From positions 19,391,867-19,455,866 of the forward strand of contig NC_066534.1 of NCBI RefSeq assembly GCF_024679095.1: DNA of 64,000 nucleotides, read 5' to 3'. The notes beneath the pieces were generated by a model, which saw nothing but the letters and a program-made list of their open reading frames with translations, was not told where the DNA came from and did not search any database. Every line of letters starts with the position of its first letter. Position 1 is the first letter of the stretch. This document shows, in pieces, positions 26,401 to 48,828 of the stretch. This stretch comes from Eriocheir sinensis (lineage: Eukaryota; Arthropoda; Malacostraca; Decapoda; Varunidae). The position numbers and the translations under genes were made by a program.

Positions 26401-29400
26401 TTCACTGTATAAGAGAAATTTTGATCAGTATTTTTCCACACTTCCATCCATTACATCAGATATTTTCAAAGACCAAAAAGGAGATCAGTTGGGTCCTCAT
26501 GCATGTTTTTTTTAATTTTCACAGTACAAAGGAAGGGTCAAACTACCACCTGGGCCATTAAACTACCCCTGGCAATGTCCCAAACTCCTACAAAAGCCTC
26601 GTCAAATATGTGTTTTTTGGGTTCTTGGAGCAGAGGAAGGGTCCAACTACCACCAGGGCCACTAAACTACCCCTGGAAATGCCTAAAACTCCTACAGAAG
26701 CCTTGTCAAATATGTGTTTTTTAGGTTCATGGTGCAGAGGAAGGGTCAAATTATCACCACGGACCATTAAACTACCCTTGGAAATGCCCTCAAATCCTAT
26801 GAAAACCTTGTCAAATATGTGTTTTTAGGTTCATGGTGCAGATGAAGGGTCCAACTACCACCAGGGCCATTAAACTACCCTTGGAAATGCCCACAACTCC
26901 TACAAAAGCCTTGTCAAATATGTTTTTTTTTAGGTTCATAGTGCAGAGGAAGGGTCTAACTACCACCAGAGGCCATTAAACTAACCCTGGCAATGCCCAC
27001 AACTCCTACGAAAGCCTTGTCAAATATTTTTTTTTTTAGGTTCATAGTGCAGAGGAAGGGTCTAACTACCACCAGAAAACTACCCCTGGCAATGCCCACA
27101 ACTCCTACGAAAGCCTTGTCAAATGTTTTTTTTTTTTTTTTAGGTTCATAGTGCAGAGGAAGGGTCCAATTACCACCAGGGCCACTAAACTACCCCTGGA
27201 AATGCCCACAACTCCTCCAATAGCCTTGATAAATGTGTGCTTGGGTGCCAAAATGTTCAAGAAAATTACTCTTTACCTCTAGAGCCTCATACCTTTTCTC
27301 GAGAAGTGTTGGCTTTAGGAGGGACAATGCCTCCTAACCTCTCCTTGGCTGAGATTCGAGGGGCAGGAGGATCGGGCTTGGTCTTGCCCTTTTCCCTGTG
27401 GTCAATTTTCTCTCTATGGTCGGCTTTCTCTCTTCCTTCCATCTTCAGCGTGACCTTTGGCTCTGACCTGTTCGCTTCCCTCCCTTCTGGCTTGAGCTGG
27501 ATGGCCCTGTGAGGGTGCTCCTGCTTGCTCCGCCTCGGGACCGGCTCATCCTCCAGCTCCAGGCCAAGGTCATCTGTGAGAGGGGAGGGGCATATCCTTT
27601 ATCATCAGGCCTGGCTTTAGTCTGGGGCCACTTGCGTGATTTTTTTTTTTTTTTTTTTGTGTGTGTGCGTGTGTGTGTATTACTGCAAGGGAGGGAGCTC
27701 TAGGGCGAAAAAAAAAAACACAGCAACAAAAATACTACTCTGGAAAAGGAAAAAAAGAACAAGAGGTCAATATTTAAGCCCCCACAGGGAGCCCCTGCCT
27801 CTAGTGACGAAGGATAATGGGAGACTTTCTATGCTGCTTCCACCTCAAGAAACACAGAGCTGCCCTCTGAATAAGAACAGCCTTGTGAGTCCTCCATCAT
27901 ATTACCTTAAGCCTTCAAACATTACTGGATTCATAATTTTCTAAGTAATAAATATGTGGAATCTCTACAACAGAGGAACAGCCATTGGTTGCATGTATCA
28001 CTGGTGCCTAAAACTGGCCTGACTTTCACATCCACATTTTTAAAGCATCAAGTGGCATGCCAAGAGCCAGGAACATACAACTGTCTACTAAAACGATGCT
28101 CAAGAGGCCTGCAGAGAAACAAAGAATATTGCATCATTAGTCCCACAGGTGTGTTTAGGCTTCTCTTTAACCCCTTGACTGCAGATTTCCTACAAGAAGA
28201 CATCACCAAGCTACAGGAAAGGAACAAAAAGTGGCTGCTACAATTCAATGAAGAAATATGTAAAGTCATGTACCTTGGGAGGGGAATTGCAGCACACCAA
28301 TACCACATGGGAAACACTCCACTATCCACCACAGAGGCAGAGAAAGACCTGGGAGTATGTGTTACAAGGCTACCAGTGAAGGTCAAATCCTTGCCAATCG
28401 CAGCAGACAGGTTAAGGCTATAAGTAAAAGCTAAGCAAAAAAAAATGTCCATAGGTTTACACGGTTCAATGAGTCTGACTTTTTTTCCATAGAGGTTCAG
28501 TGAATGGAGGGTTTCCTGTAGTTAAAAATTCAGTAAAAGCTCAAAGACGACAAAACTAGGAAGACCCACACCAGACTTACCAACATCTGCCCGAAGAACC
28601 AGCAAGTCCTCCTCCAGCTCCTCCTCCTCTTCATCCTTCTTTTGCTCCGCCTGGCTCTCGGCACGGAAGATGTCGGCGGAGGAGATCTTCCCCCGCACCA
28701 GTGGCTTGATCTTCCTGAGAGAGACGTCAAGGCTGGACTCTGCCGGGGCCACCTCTGCTGCTGCCAGGACGGTCTTTTCGCTGCTGGCCACTGCTGGGAC
28801 CTTGGACTTTTCTTTTTCCTTCTCCTTCACAGGTTCCTTTGGCTTGGTTTGCTTGGCCATTTCACTCACCAGCCTCCTCTCCTTGACAAGTTTTTCAGGG
28901 GCCGGCGGTGATTCAGACTTCCTCACTTTCTTCTCCTTCTTCTCATTTTTCCTCTCACTTGACTTCCTCTTGCGCTCCACCTTCTCTTTTTCCTTGGCCT
29001 TCCTCTTTTCTTCTTCCTTCAGTTTTTTGGTTTCTTCCGCCTTGAGTCGCTTCTTCTCTTCCTCACGTTCTCTCTTCTTTTCCTCCTCTTTTTCTCTCCT
29101 CTTCTCTTCCTCAATTTCCTTTTTCTTAATGTCTTCTTGTGGTGCAACAACTGGGGAAGAGAAGATGACATTCAAAACCATTCATCAACCATCAAACAAG
29201 GAATAACTGCAATAAATGACAATGCACTCTGCAGGAGCTCTTAATGTTACTTAACCCGTACAGTGTCATCTTTTGTCATCGATAGGGGTCATGCCAGGTT
29301 GCATTTTTTTTGTTTTTTTTATTTATTTGCCCCTAAAAATGTTAAAAAAAATACATATTATTTGATATATATATTATTCATTTGTGAGGAATGGAACCTA

Positions 29401-32400
29401 GATTGTTCATTGTATTATTTTTCTCCGTCTCAGAGTTAATGATGTCATACCAAGAAACGGAAATTTATCTTTGATTTTTTTTAGAGCCTATATTCTTTCC
29501 ATTATAAACACTTCTCACTACCCTAAAGCGTGAGTAATGTTTAAGTACGTACTTCTTCACATCACAAAAACCTCAAAAAATAAACAGGCATTGTAACTAC
29601 AAGAAAATGATTGGATGGGCATCAGGCAACACCGCTCGCTTCAAGGCCGTCTGTACTACAACCATAGTTCACAAAGTTCAACAAAACACTATGAAGCTTC
29701 CAACGATAAGTTTTCATTTCCGATTACTCTGAACCATAATTTACAATTCCACATGCCTTACTGATTATAGAATCAAGGAGTAATTACCTAGAAGAAAGTA
29801 ACTTACCTTCTTGTATAATGATTTTTGTTGGAATGCGGACAAATATACAGAAAGGCCCTTTAACATCCATTTAAAAATATGAAGACTTGTCAAATTATTC
29901 CTCTTTACTGTCAATGAACAATGTTACATACACAAACAAAATAAAGGGTGTATAAGCCCTCAAAAGAGCTTGCATATATATATGTACTAAACATTTCCCT
30001 AAGATGTACGTATATGTACGTACTAAACACTGTACAGGTCAAGCTTTCCTCATGGGCTGCCTCAAGGTTAAAGAAAACTCACCTTGTTTTCTTCCTGTTT
30101 CTGCTGAGGCTGCAGTGCCTTGCAGCAGGGCGGCAGCATTGAGTTTCTGCAGGACATGGTGGAGCCAGGAGGTGAAGCGCTCGGTGTTGTGGCCCAGAAA
30201 GAGGCTCAGGTCATCATCCATCTGGTCTTTGGTCTTCTTATTGGCCACCAGCACCATGATGTAGTCTGGCAACTCTTCATCTACAAAATAATTCAGGATT
30301 AGCCATCATTACCAATATCACTAGAAAGGAAACAGTCTACCACTGGTGTTCTTTACCTTCAGGAAGAAACTGATTCAGACAATATGCTATCCCACTCAAA
30401 GCCATGAAAGCCACCTGTCACCCAATCAACTCTCCCGTCACAAACTAAAGCAAAGTTTGGTAAATATTATACTCCAAAATTTTAATGATCCATAAAACAA
30501 TCAAACTTATAAATCAATTACTGGGGCATATGCCAGGAGGTGGGGGGGCATTGCCTGCCCCACCCTACGAGCCCATTCATGGGGAGTCCTCTGAGTAAGT
30601 CTCCATGCAGGCTCCATTCCCACACCAAGTATAACTCCCAGCAGGATCCTTGTCTTGCTCAATACACAAGACCTGTGAGCATCCCTTGGCCTCCCCCACT
30701 CAGAATTGTTACCTACAGACACAACAGCAGAACAGGGTCAATTACTGGGTAGTCTGCCACATTCCCCATTAACTTAAGTTGCTGTTCATGGACTATGTAG
30801 GACTAAGTAGGTAATTCAGCTGCACAAAGTAATTGCCATTTTGACACAGAGTCATTCAGTGATACACCAAGATTCTATGAAGATACATATTACCAAAGGC
30901 ACCAATTTGCCTCACCTAGTCACGATTTAGTGTCCATGTTTCACAGCTGTACCATAAGCCTTGTCCTACACCTGTCATAGGAGACCTCCTGCAGTGAATA
31001 TATCAAGGGAGCCACAGCATGGATAGACTTGAGCCTCAACCTCAGCCTCTACTTTTCATTTGTATCAAGCAGGGATCAAAGGCTTACAACCCTCCCCCCT
31101 TACTCAATGAAGATCAGGGACTGGACTGACTGCTGCATTGATCAATATGAGCAGAAAACAAGGAAAACAAAAAAAATATTATAAATCTAAACTACATAAA
31201 ATAGATGAAAATGACTTAGTAACTGTAAAAGGAATTAAAAAAGTAATATGAACTAACAATGTATATTAGATGTAATACAAAGCACCACACAGACACAGCC
31301 ACTTACCTACATAGGTTCCAAGTTCAACAAGCTTTGCTTTGATGGCAGACTGAAATAAAGGGAAAAAATGATGTTAATGAAACTTACTGAAGCTGCCAAC
31401 TTGCTTACAGCTTAGTACATACACTGACATCGAAACATTACTTGTGCAAATGTTGATGACTAGTGGGCTGGTTTAGCTACTGAAATATGATGCTGATGGT
31501 CAACAACATGAAACTGTAATTATACAACTGCAAGAATCAAAATACACACATTAAAATTAAGTTAGCATTACATGTAGTATAATTATTCAAAATGGCCATT
31601 TAGGAGCATGAATGCTGATCTCAAATTTTATCCTATTAAAAATCTTATCCCAGCATGCATGTACTGAATATTGAAGTGTTCAGCTAGCACCACCATCACC
31701 ACCATTAGACACTAAAGATAAAGTAAGTCAAGAAGGGTAAATGTCATCCAAGCCTGATCCACCTTTCTTTGATTTTTTAATCTTCATCCATTCCTGTCTG
31801 CATACACTTTTGCAACTTTAATTTCCTTTTAACAGATCACCACTGCAAACATGAAGGCCTTCCTTGAGCAAAGTGTTGGCTTACATATTCACAGCCATAT
31901 CACACTATTTCTATTCATGTAGTGTGCCTTATATTCCACAGATATTCATAATCCTCACATATTTTCCGAACACTTGAACATCTCTTCAGCGTTCCACTAA
32001 TTGTGTATGTTTGCGTCCAGATAATCTGATATGTGTCCACCAACACAGTAAGCTGGCACTCACATGGGGACAGGTGTGGCCGCTGGTGTGTCACAGGGCC
32101 AGCAAGCAGCCAGTACAATGGCCAGGACATCAACTGACTCACGACCGTTACGGCAAGGGGCAAGTTAACTAACTTTCCATTAACCCCTTCACTATGGGCG
32201 GGTCAAAACAGTGCCCTGCGCCGTATCTGAGATTGCCGCGCGCGCCAAATTTCAAATGTCGCTATTGAATATAACAAGTTTTCAGCCATAAACTCAACAT
32301 AATCATCATATATTATATATATGAAAACATGCAGAATTAAATGGTGCACATAAAGAAACTCACTACGGCGAGGCCAAAACAGCGCCCTGCGCTGTATCCG

Positions 32401-34066
32401 GGATCGCCGCAGGCTCCAAATTTCAAATGTCGCTCTCGAATATAACAAGTTTTCAGCCATAAACTCAACATAATCATCATGTATTATATATTAAAACATG
32501 CTGAATTAAATGGTGCACATAAAGAAACTCACTACGGCCTTGCCAAAACAGCGCCCGCGCCGTATCCGGGATCGCCGCGTGTGCCAAATTTCAAATGTCG
32601 CTATTGAGTACAACAAGTTTTCAGCCATAAACTCAACATAATCATCATGTATTATATATGAAAACATGCAGAATTAAATGGCACACATAAAGAAACATAA
32701 ATTAATTGATAATTTTGAGATGTAAGCATAAATATAGAGATAAAATAACTTGTATACTGGCTAAAGCGACCCAGGACGCAGTATGCGCATCCTCGGATAT
32801 GGTACGGGGCACGCAAGGACGCTGTATACGCGCCCTCGTGTTGAAGGAGTTAACACTGGGCAAGTAGAGGGCCAGTTTACAGGTGCCAGTACAAGCAGCT
32901 GGCAAACTAGCCGTGTGGACTGTGAGGCGCTGGCCGATACACAAAACTAATATGGGGCTATTACACTGAGCAAATTTTCCGTGGAACTTCAGTCAAACCA
33001 CGATTTCCACTGGCATGGTTCTCATTTGTTTCTTGTTATTGCTGCTGATGATGATGGTGACTAATACCATCGTCCTTCAGTGAAATCTACCGTAGCTTTG
33101 GAGGATCGTGGACACATCAGAAAACCACGGAAATATGAGAACCACGCCAGCGGAAATTGTGGTTTGACTGAAGATCCACAGAAAATTTGCCCAGAGTAAT
33201 TGCCCCTTAACCATTATACCCCGTCAGGCACAATCACGGCTTTTATGTTAGTGTCCGTCATTCCTCTTCAAATATTGTGCTCATTTTGACAAACAGTTTG
33301 TTTATGACTGAGGCTATGCGTCATACATCAAACTGTCATTGGCACTGTTTTCAACATGCTGGATACTTGACCAATCACGTCCTAGCTTTTACAAGGATTT
33401 GTTTATGTTGTGGTCAGGCTCCAGATTTTCCCGCGGTGAATACGAGGTCACGATGTGTGCTGAATTTTATCATTTTTTTACAATTTCTAGGCAAGACAGC
33501 AGATATATATGTATTTCCATGAGCAAATAAGTATTTCAGGCATATGATATGATACATGACAATACGTGAGAATTGTTTTTTTGTCTTCTTATTGACCTAG
33601 ATAAGGGCGGAGTGTGCCACGAGGATGATGTCGGATGACGAGTGTGAGGTGATACTGGAGGTTTCCCATCTAGAGGAATATATAAGTTCCCCTTGTTCAT
33701 TTATCATTATACCATAGCAAAGAGCAACTTCTAAGCTTTCAAATTACATATATTTGTCCCAGTGTTTGTTACAATAATTTGACTGAACACAAAGGTAAGC
33801 AAGGGAACACCTATTAACATTAGTTACCCGTATTTTTATGTACGTAACTTAAAACCGCCCACTCATTTCATCACGGTGTATAAGGGTTAAGGATACTATG
33901 GAGGTAAACGTTGGTCCTCTGAGCCCCACACTCCCGGCCATTAACAGTCCCCCCGGCCAGCCCGTCCCGCGCCGCAGCCAGGCCGGGGCACGCCGCTCCT
34001 TCCCTGGGGGTCATCACGGTCACTTACCCGTATCTTGAGGCTGACCTCGGACGCTACGCCCTCCAT
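16382..34066 (-). CDS. ZC3H14: Zinc finger CCCH domain-containing protein 14 (Nab2-type poly(A)-binding protein), 17 exons
   Basis: Nuclear poly(A) RNA-binding protein of the ZC3H14/Nab2 family, which restrains poly(A) tail length and takes part in mRNA quality control and export. Exons, 5' to 3' on the minus strand: 34028-34066, 31307-31349, 30083-30280, 28581-29150, 27293-27573, 25602-25808, 24493-24672, 23276-23347, 21673-21828, 20989-21301, 20738-20861, 19839-19974, 19024-19174, 18755-18839, 17562-17692, 17212-17324, 16382-16567. All junctions are GT-AG, phases agree, and the sum is 2985 nt (994 aa plus TAG). Residues 1-90 form the PWI-like Nab2 N-terminal domain (DEELPDYIMVLVANKK, LSLFLGHNTERFTSWLH). 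A Lys/Glu-rich stretch lies in exon 4 and acidic blocks in exons 8, 10, 11 and 13. Five tandem CCCH fingers occupy about residues 825-950 (CKYWPLC, CKSFPAC, CLYDGAC, CKFFPKC, CYYGASC starts). The start ATG opens the conserved N-terminus. Longer than the vertebrate protein mainly through the low-complexity middle. Untranslated exons are not resolved. Confidence 0.95.
17340..17427. repeat. (TAA)n microsatellite in ZC3H14 intron 15
   Basis: About 28 AAT units, 15 bp beyond the acceptor side of exon 16, so it is very close to the splice signals of the exon coding for the fourth zinc finger. Confidence 0.95.
17992..18224 (+). mobile_element. TTAA element with RT fragment, copy 1 (family B)
   Basis: Begins TTAAACCCCTTGGCTGCAG and ends with GGGGTTAA. 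The interior is a degraded version of the RT-like frame of family B (FLQEDITKLQ and so on). ZC3H14 intron 14, antisense to the gene. Confidence 0.75.
18442..18676 (+). mobile_element. TTAA element with RT fragment, copy 2 (family B)
   Basis: Starts with a mutated TTAA (ATAAGCCCCTTGACTGCGG) and ends GGACGGGTTAA. The interior has small deletions relative to the other copies. It lies in the same ZC3H14 intron as copy 1, 217 bp away, in the same orientation. Confidence 0.7.
19587..19794. mobile_element. TTAA-flanked near-palindromic element (family D)
   Basis: 208 bp from TTAACACCTTCACTC to GGAAAGGATTAA. Both halves carry GACGC(C/A)GACGTCG and GTATGGAAAGG in inverted order, and the centre pairs AGAGGATTAATCCTCT-type arms, so most of it could fold into one hairpin. 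ZC3H14 intron 12. Confidence 0.75.
21987..22666. mobile_element. TTAA-flanked inverted-end element (family A)
   Basis: Left end TTAACCCTCTCGCGCAC; the right end read inversely is TTAATCCTCTCGTGCAC, so the two 17-base ends agree at all but two positions. 680 bp, no coding capacity. piggyBac-like features: TTAA target and ends starting TTAACC/TTAATC. ZC3H14 intron 8. Confidence 0.8.
22667..22916 (+). mobile_element. TTAA element with RT fragment, copy 3 (family B)
   Basis: TTAACCCCTTGACTGTGG start and GCAGCGGATGGGTTAA end. Directly abuts another TTAA element (21987-22666), so the junction reads ATTAATTAACC. ZC3H14 intron 8. Confidence 0.8.
23366..24227. mobile_element. TTAA-flanked inverted-end element (family K)
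   Basis: Left end TTAATCCCTTAGATGG; the right end inversely reads TTAACTCTTAGATGG. 862 bp. A CTACTGCGGGGGTTAGGTTC motif at 23487, typical of a mariner-like short element, lies within it. ZC3H14 intron 7. Confidence 0.65.
25085..25380 (-). mobile_element. tRNA-derived SINE, family 3
   Basis: Minus-strand head GGGGGCTTCATGGTGCAGTG with a near-perfect B box GGGTTCGATTCCCGGGC, body GTATTAATCGGAGGTTGTG and tail GGAACTTTCCAACTTTC-type. ZC3H14 intron 6. A second copy is at 57225-57455. Confidence 0.8.
26019..26267 (+). mobile_element. TTAA element with RT fragment, copy 4 (family B)
   Basis: TTAACCCCATGACTGTG start, GCGGACGGGTTAA end. The open interior reads KLQEWNKKWLLQFNEEKCKV then MHLGRGYPAYQYHMGN and EEGLGVCVIRLPAKAK. 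ZC3H14 intron 5. Confidence 0.8.
26508..27240 (+). repeat. 107-bp tandem repeat, about seven copies
   Basis: Unit of about 107 bp: GTGCAGAGGAAGGGTC, TACCACCAGGGCCA, TTAAACTACCCCTGG and GCCTTGTCAAATATG then a T run. ZC3H14 intron 5, starting next to exon 5. A single diverged unit also occurs at 57625-57735. Confidence 0.85.
28167..28415 (+). mobile_element. TTAA element with RT fragment, copy 5 (family B)
   Basis: TTAACCCCTTGACTGCAG start, CAGACAGGTTAA end. The interior reads FLQEDITKLQERNKKWLLQF, YHMGNTPLSTTEAEKDLGVC, the LINE RT segment after the catalytic site. ZC3H14 intron 4. Confidence 0.8.
30516..30770 (+). repeat. Dispersed repeat, copy 1
   Basis: Shares order and sequence with 48416-48660: GGGGCATATGCCAGG, then CCTCCATGCAGGCTCC, then CCCTTGGCCTCCCCCACTCAG, then TTACCTACAGACACAAC. 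Probably a SINE or LINE 3' end. ZC3H14 intron 2. Confidence 0.6.
32180..32853. mobile_element. TTAA-flanked element with internal 155-bp tandem repeat (family C)
   Basis: Left end TTAACCCCTTCACTA; the right end inversely reads TTAACTCCTTCAACA. The interior holds three copies of a unit of about 155-165 bp (AAATTTCAAATGTCGCT, then TTTTCAGCCATAAACTCAAC, then AGAATTAAATGG). 674 bp, ZC3H14 intron 1. Confidence 0.75.
32961..33199. mobile_element. Short element with long terminal inverted repeats
   Basis: About 60 bases at each end are inverted copies: TTACACTGAGCAAATTTTC at left and, inversely, TTACTCTGGGCAAATTTTC at right, extending through GACTGAAG/CTTCAGTC and the GTGGTTT region. 239 bp, no coding capacity. 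It sits between two TTAA elements. Confidence 0.8.
33207..33890. mobile_element. TTAA-flanked inverted-end element (family F)
   Basis: Left end TTAACCATTATACCCCGT; the right end inversely reads TTAACCCTTATACACCGT. 684 bp in ZC3H14 intron 1, ending about 140 bp from the first coding exon. Confidence 0.8.
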
Positions 34067-34145
34067 GGTGCCGCCGCTGCCGCCTCCGCTGCCTGCCCTG
34101 CCGTAAACAAGCCGATGGTGACGTCACGCCCCGGGGCTCGGTCTG
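33895..34145 (-). promoter_or_regulatory. GC-rich promoter and first-exon region of ZC3H14
   Basis: GC-rich, CpG-containing block surrounding the first coding exon, in contrast to AT-rich flanks. It probably holds the transcription start on the minus strand just above 34066. It directly abuts a TTAA-flanked element (33207-33890) on the intron side. No TATA box is evident. Confidence 0.4.
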
Positions 34146-34329
34146 GGCAACGTTACCAGATTATCATACTTTAGCACATTTTTTTTATAGTTTTTTTTAC
34201 CCTCAAGTATACAAAGGACATCGATACTTTAAGGTCTTAACGCTAACTTTAATTGGATACCGTTATAAGTGTTGCTACGGCAGTTTTAGGGGCCTGAAAC
34301 TGATAATTTCTTTTTTCGGCCTTCCTACC

Positions 34330-34675
34330 ATTGTATCTTTTAATTTCATGGTGCTACCTACACATGTATTAATAGTTGTATAATCACACTCTGTCCTGCC
34401 TGGGGGTTGGGATGGCATGTTCCTCCCTTCTCCCTTGTTGTTTACCTGCAACAATAAACTATCAATCAATCACTTGTCCCCCACCATTGTATCTTTTACC
34501 TGCAACAATAAACTATCAATCAATCTTTTTAGTTTCCTGGTGGTACTTACACATGTATCCTTAGTTGTATAATCACACTGTACTGCCTGGGAGTTGGGAT
34601 GGCATGCTCCTCCCTTCTCCTTGAATTGTCGTTTTACTTGCAACAATAAACTAACAATCAATCAATCAATCTATC
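34330..34675 (+). repeat. Tandem repeat ending in CAACAATAAACTATCAATC
   Basis: Two and a half imperfect units (GGTTGGGATGGCATG, CTCCTCCCTTCTCC, CAACAATAAACTATC). A related AATAAACTATCTATC end occurs at 12390. Looks like the 3' end of a dispersed element. Just upstream of ZC3H14. Confidence 0.6.
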
Positions 34676-34830
34676 TCATTTTCACTCCAATCCGTCATGC
34701 AGCTACGCCTTCTTTCTTTTCCTTCTTCTTTTGACCAGTATCACTTCGTAGGTCCTCCTCTCCTCCTCGCACGCCTTCTCATCTTTTCTTCCACCTTTGA
34801 TTCCTCTTCATCTCCCTCCTATATATAGTG

Positions 34831-34893
34831 CTGGAAGCTTCCCCCGGAGTCTTCCAGAGGCCCATAGACCCAGGGGGAAGCTTCCAGCACACA
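34831..34893. repeat. Hairpin-forming inverted repeat
   Basis: Arms GCTGGAAGCTTCCCCC and GGGGGAAGCTTCCAGC are perfect inverses separated by about 26 bases, in the gap between ZC3H14 and DNAJC21. Confidence 0.7.
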
Positions 34894-35884
34894 CTGAATA
34901 GTTTCTCGTGTTCTATCTGGAAAGTCATTCACTGTCACTATAAAAAAAATATAACCTCCGTTTCATTTTTTTAATCCTTTGACCCATTTATTGTCGTATA
35001 TTGGCCCTCCTCACTGCCATATCTCTGCACCCTTAATACATCTTAGTCTTTGGAGTTCTGCTGATTGACTCATAATTATTAATAATATAACTCTCTCATA
35101 CCTATCACCCATAACTATACATATCTCACTCATAACTATATACATACCTCACCTATAACTATAAATATCACTCATACCTATACATATCTCACCCATAAGT
35201 ATATAGTACATATCTCACTCATAACTATACATATCTTACTCATAATCATACACATCTCACCCGTAACCATACATATCTCACATGACTATGCATATCTCAC
35301 TCATAACCATACATATCCCACTTATAACCATACATTTCACTCATAACCATACAAAACTCACTTGTACATATCTCATTACCAAATCTCACCTCAGAATCTC
35401 TCGCTTGGCCCTTTACCATCTCTGCCAGTCTTTGGAGGTCTTCTTACTAACTCATAGCTATCATGATATCTGTGGCATACCTCGATCACTTGCCATTACC
35501 AGCTTCCCTTCCTGCATTTATGTTTTCTTAGATATTTCCCACACCACTTTTTTTTTCTTGCTTCAAGGTGCCGCCTGTAGTGCCAGTAGGCTTTCTTTAG
35601 GGGTCTCTTCGACTACCCTAGCCCATTGGTGGTGCAGGCAAATTATTTTTATAGTGGCTGCCATGATGTATGACTCTACTTGGCCCATGCTGCCCTCCAG
35701 TGCTTCTCTTGCTGTGTCCTCTTAGTTGCCTCCCCTTTGTCTTTTTTTTTTACAACAAAGGAGACAGCTCAAGGGCAACAAAAAGAGTGAAGGAAAAAAA
35801 GCCTGCTACTCACTGCTCCCACAACAGACAAAAGTAGTGAAATGACACTCTAGTATTTTGCAGCAAACTATATGTTTCTCCAAA

Positions 35885-36359
35885 CATCTAATTTATGTGT
35901 TTCTCAGGTGTCAGTGTATTTTGTATTATGATGCCTAAGTCTTTTTCTTCACTCACTGTGTTGATAGCTGTCCCTCCCATCTATATACTGCACAGTCTGT
36001 TTTTACTCTTTTCCATTTTCATTGTGTGACATTTTTTTTCCTTTAAACTCTATTTCCCATTCTTTACTCCATTCATGTATCTCATTTAAATTTTCCTTCA
36101 CCTTCTTCATTTCTTATTTTTCTAAGCAGTTTGGTGTCATCTGCAAACATACTCACACAACTCTTTACTTTTTTTCTGGAATATCATTCATGTATATTAA
36201 AAACATTATTGGAGCTAACACAGATCCCTGTGGCACTCCACACTCATTTCTCTGTTTGTCAAGTAATTTTTCATCCATTCTGTCATTTTTCTCCCTAATC
36301 CTCCTCTATGTTCTAGTTCCCACAGCAATCTTTTATGTGGAACTTTATCAAACTTTATT

Positions 36360-36362
<3 letters not shown>
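35885..36362 (-). mobile_element. Non-LTR retrotransposon RT core fragment
   Basis: Minus-strand translation shows KFDKVPHKRLLWELEHRG, then GVPQGSVLAPIMFLIYMNDI in pieces, MFADDTKLLRK (the catalytic ADD motif) and EWSKEWEIEFK. Several frameshifts. It lies between ZC3H14 and DNAJC21 and joins a (TG)n tract and a SINE at its upstream side. Confidence 0.75.
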
Positions 36363-36389
<27 letters not shown>

Positions 36390-36394
<5 letters not shown>

Positions 36395-36653
36395 ATTCAC
36401 CATGGCCTGATCACGTGCTGGACTCGTAATCGCCACCAGGTACCCTCCCGACATGAGCAAGTGCTCTTTATAATCGATCTATATATACTGCCAGGACCTC
36501 ACACACCACACACCCCATCCCCCTTGCTCAAGGGGGAACAGTAACCACTCCTAGTCAACAGAAAGAATCCGGCCTGAGTGGACTTGAACTGCTACCCTGT
36601 CAGGCTGTGAAGCCTGGCAGTGCAGCGTTCTAACCAGCTGCACCACAGAGTGT
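36390..36653 (-). mobile_element. tRNA-derived SINE, family 4
   Basis: Minus-strand head ACTCTGTGGTGCAGCTGGTT with B-box-like CAGTTCAAGTCCACTC and a body of about 190 bp. Single copy in the window, between the two genes. Confidence 0.65.
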
Positions 36654-37213
36654 GCGTAAATGGCAGAGGAGAGACAGCGAAGGGTTCTAGAGCTGTATAA
36701 ATGAAATAAGATAATATTCAGTTTAAGATTATAAGATTTGGGTTGTAATAAAGATACAAAATAAATACTATACAGTTTACAGTTGTAAGCCAGTTGTCAG
36801 TGCCCCATAGCTTCAGGCAGCTGACAAGGTTCAGCAGCCGCTGGTGAACAATACCAAAATGAATATTCAATTCAAGATTGATATTCCTGTCACTCTGAAC
36901 TCTCATATGTACCAAAGCTGAACTTGTGTAATATTTTCCAGAAGTTAAATACAATTAAAAGCAACCATCTCACTCATCAGTCAAGGCAGTTCCACACTGG
37001 TGGGACAGGGATGCAGCCCCCAAAAGTTTGTGTTGCTTTCACTGGGGCCATTCATAAAGGCTGCCAGGCATGTACCCCTTAAGAGACAGCTTTTGTTGTG
37101 AACAGTCACTTGTCATGAATTGAGAGTGTGCCCACAGCATGGCCAAGCATCCAGTGTGTAACTGCCTTTACACTTCAAAAATAAACAAACTAAAGCAATT
37201 ATCACTTTTAAGG

Positions 37214-48063
<10,850 letters not shown>

Positions 48064-48342
48064 GCTGTACGCCTTCCTTTCCTGAGTTACTCACTCTGAA
48101 AAAACATCTACAATCAAAATATTGCTTCTTTTTTCTTCTTCTTCAACTACTAATTTTACTGCGACTACAATTGACAATAGTAATTGCATAAACAAATAAG
48201 AATAATATGTAGAGAAATACTGGTAATAATAAAAAATAAATGCGTTCATGAATAATAATAATAATAAGTATAATAATAATAATAACAACAATCCAGCCAG
48301 GGCTCAAACTACTGGGTTGACTCAGCTCGCCTTAGCATGTCC

Positions 48343-48376
<34 letters not shown>

Positions 48377-48415
48377 TAATAACAATAATAACAACAACAA
48401 TAACCAATCACTCAC

Positions 48416-48660
48416 TCAATGGGGGCATACGCCAGGGGGCACATCACCTCACCCACCCTACAGCACAAGCTCAGGGGTCTCTCTAGGCAAGCCTCCATGC
48501 AGGCCCCCTTCCCATCCCTCGCACCTCCTGGCAGGATCTTTCAGCTCACTCAAGTTATGAACTTTATGGGCGTCCCCTTGGCCTCCTCCACTCAGGGAAG
48601 TTTCTTACAGAAACAACACAGTGAGTAGGCCTGTCTTTTGGTCAGCATGCCACGTGCCCG
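48416..48660 (+). repeat. Dispersed repeat, copy 2
   Basis: GGGGGCATACGCCAGG, CCTCCATGCAGGCCCC, CCTTGGCCTCCTCCACTCAGG and TTCTTACAGAAACAAC appear in the same order as at 30516-30770. Upstream of DNAJC21. Confidence 0.6.
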
Positions 48661-48828
48661 TACAGCCAGAGTTAGCACTGTAGGACTATACGGGTAATAT
48701 GTATTGAATCAGTCTCACGGAGTAGCCACCAGTTTGACGCAGTCTTTCCAGAGATATTACACTGTTCTGGGACACCAACTACAGATAGTCCTCAAGTTAC
48801 GACATATGCAACTTATGACCAGGCCAAC

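Noticed and set aside
29252..29330. TTAACCCGTACAGTG start resembling another TTAA element
   Set aside because: No matching inverted end found downstream; single end only.
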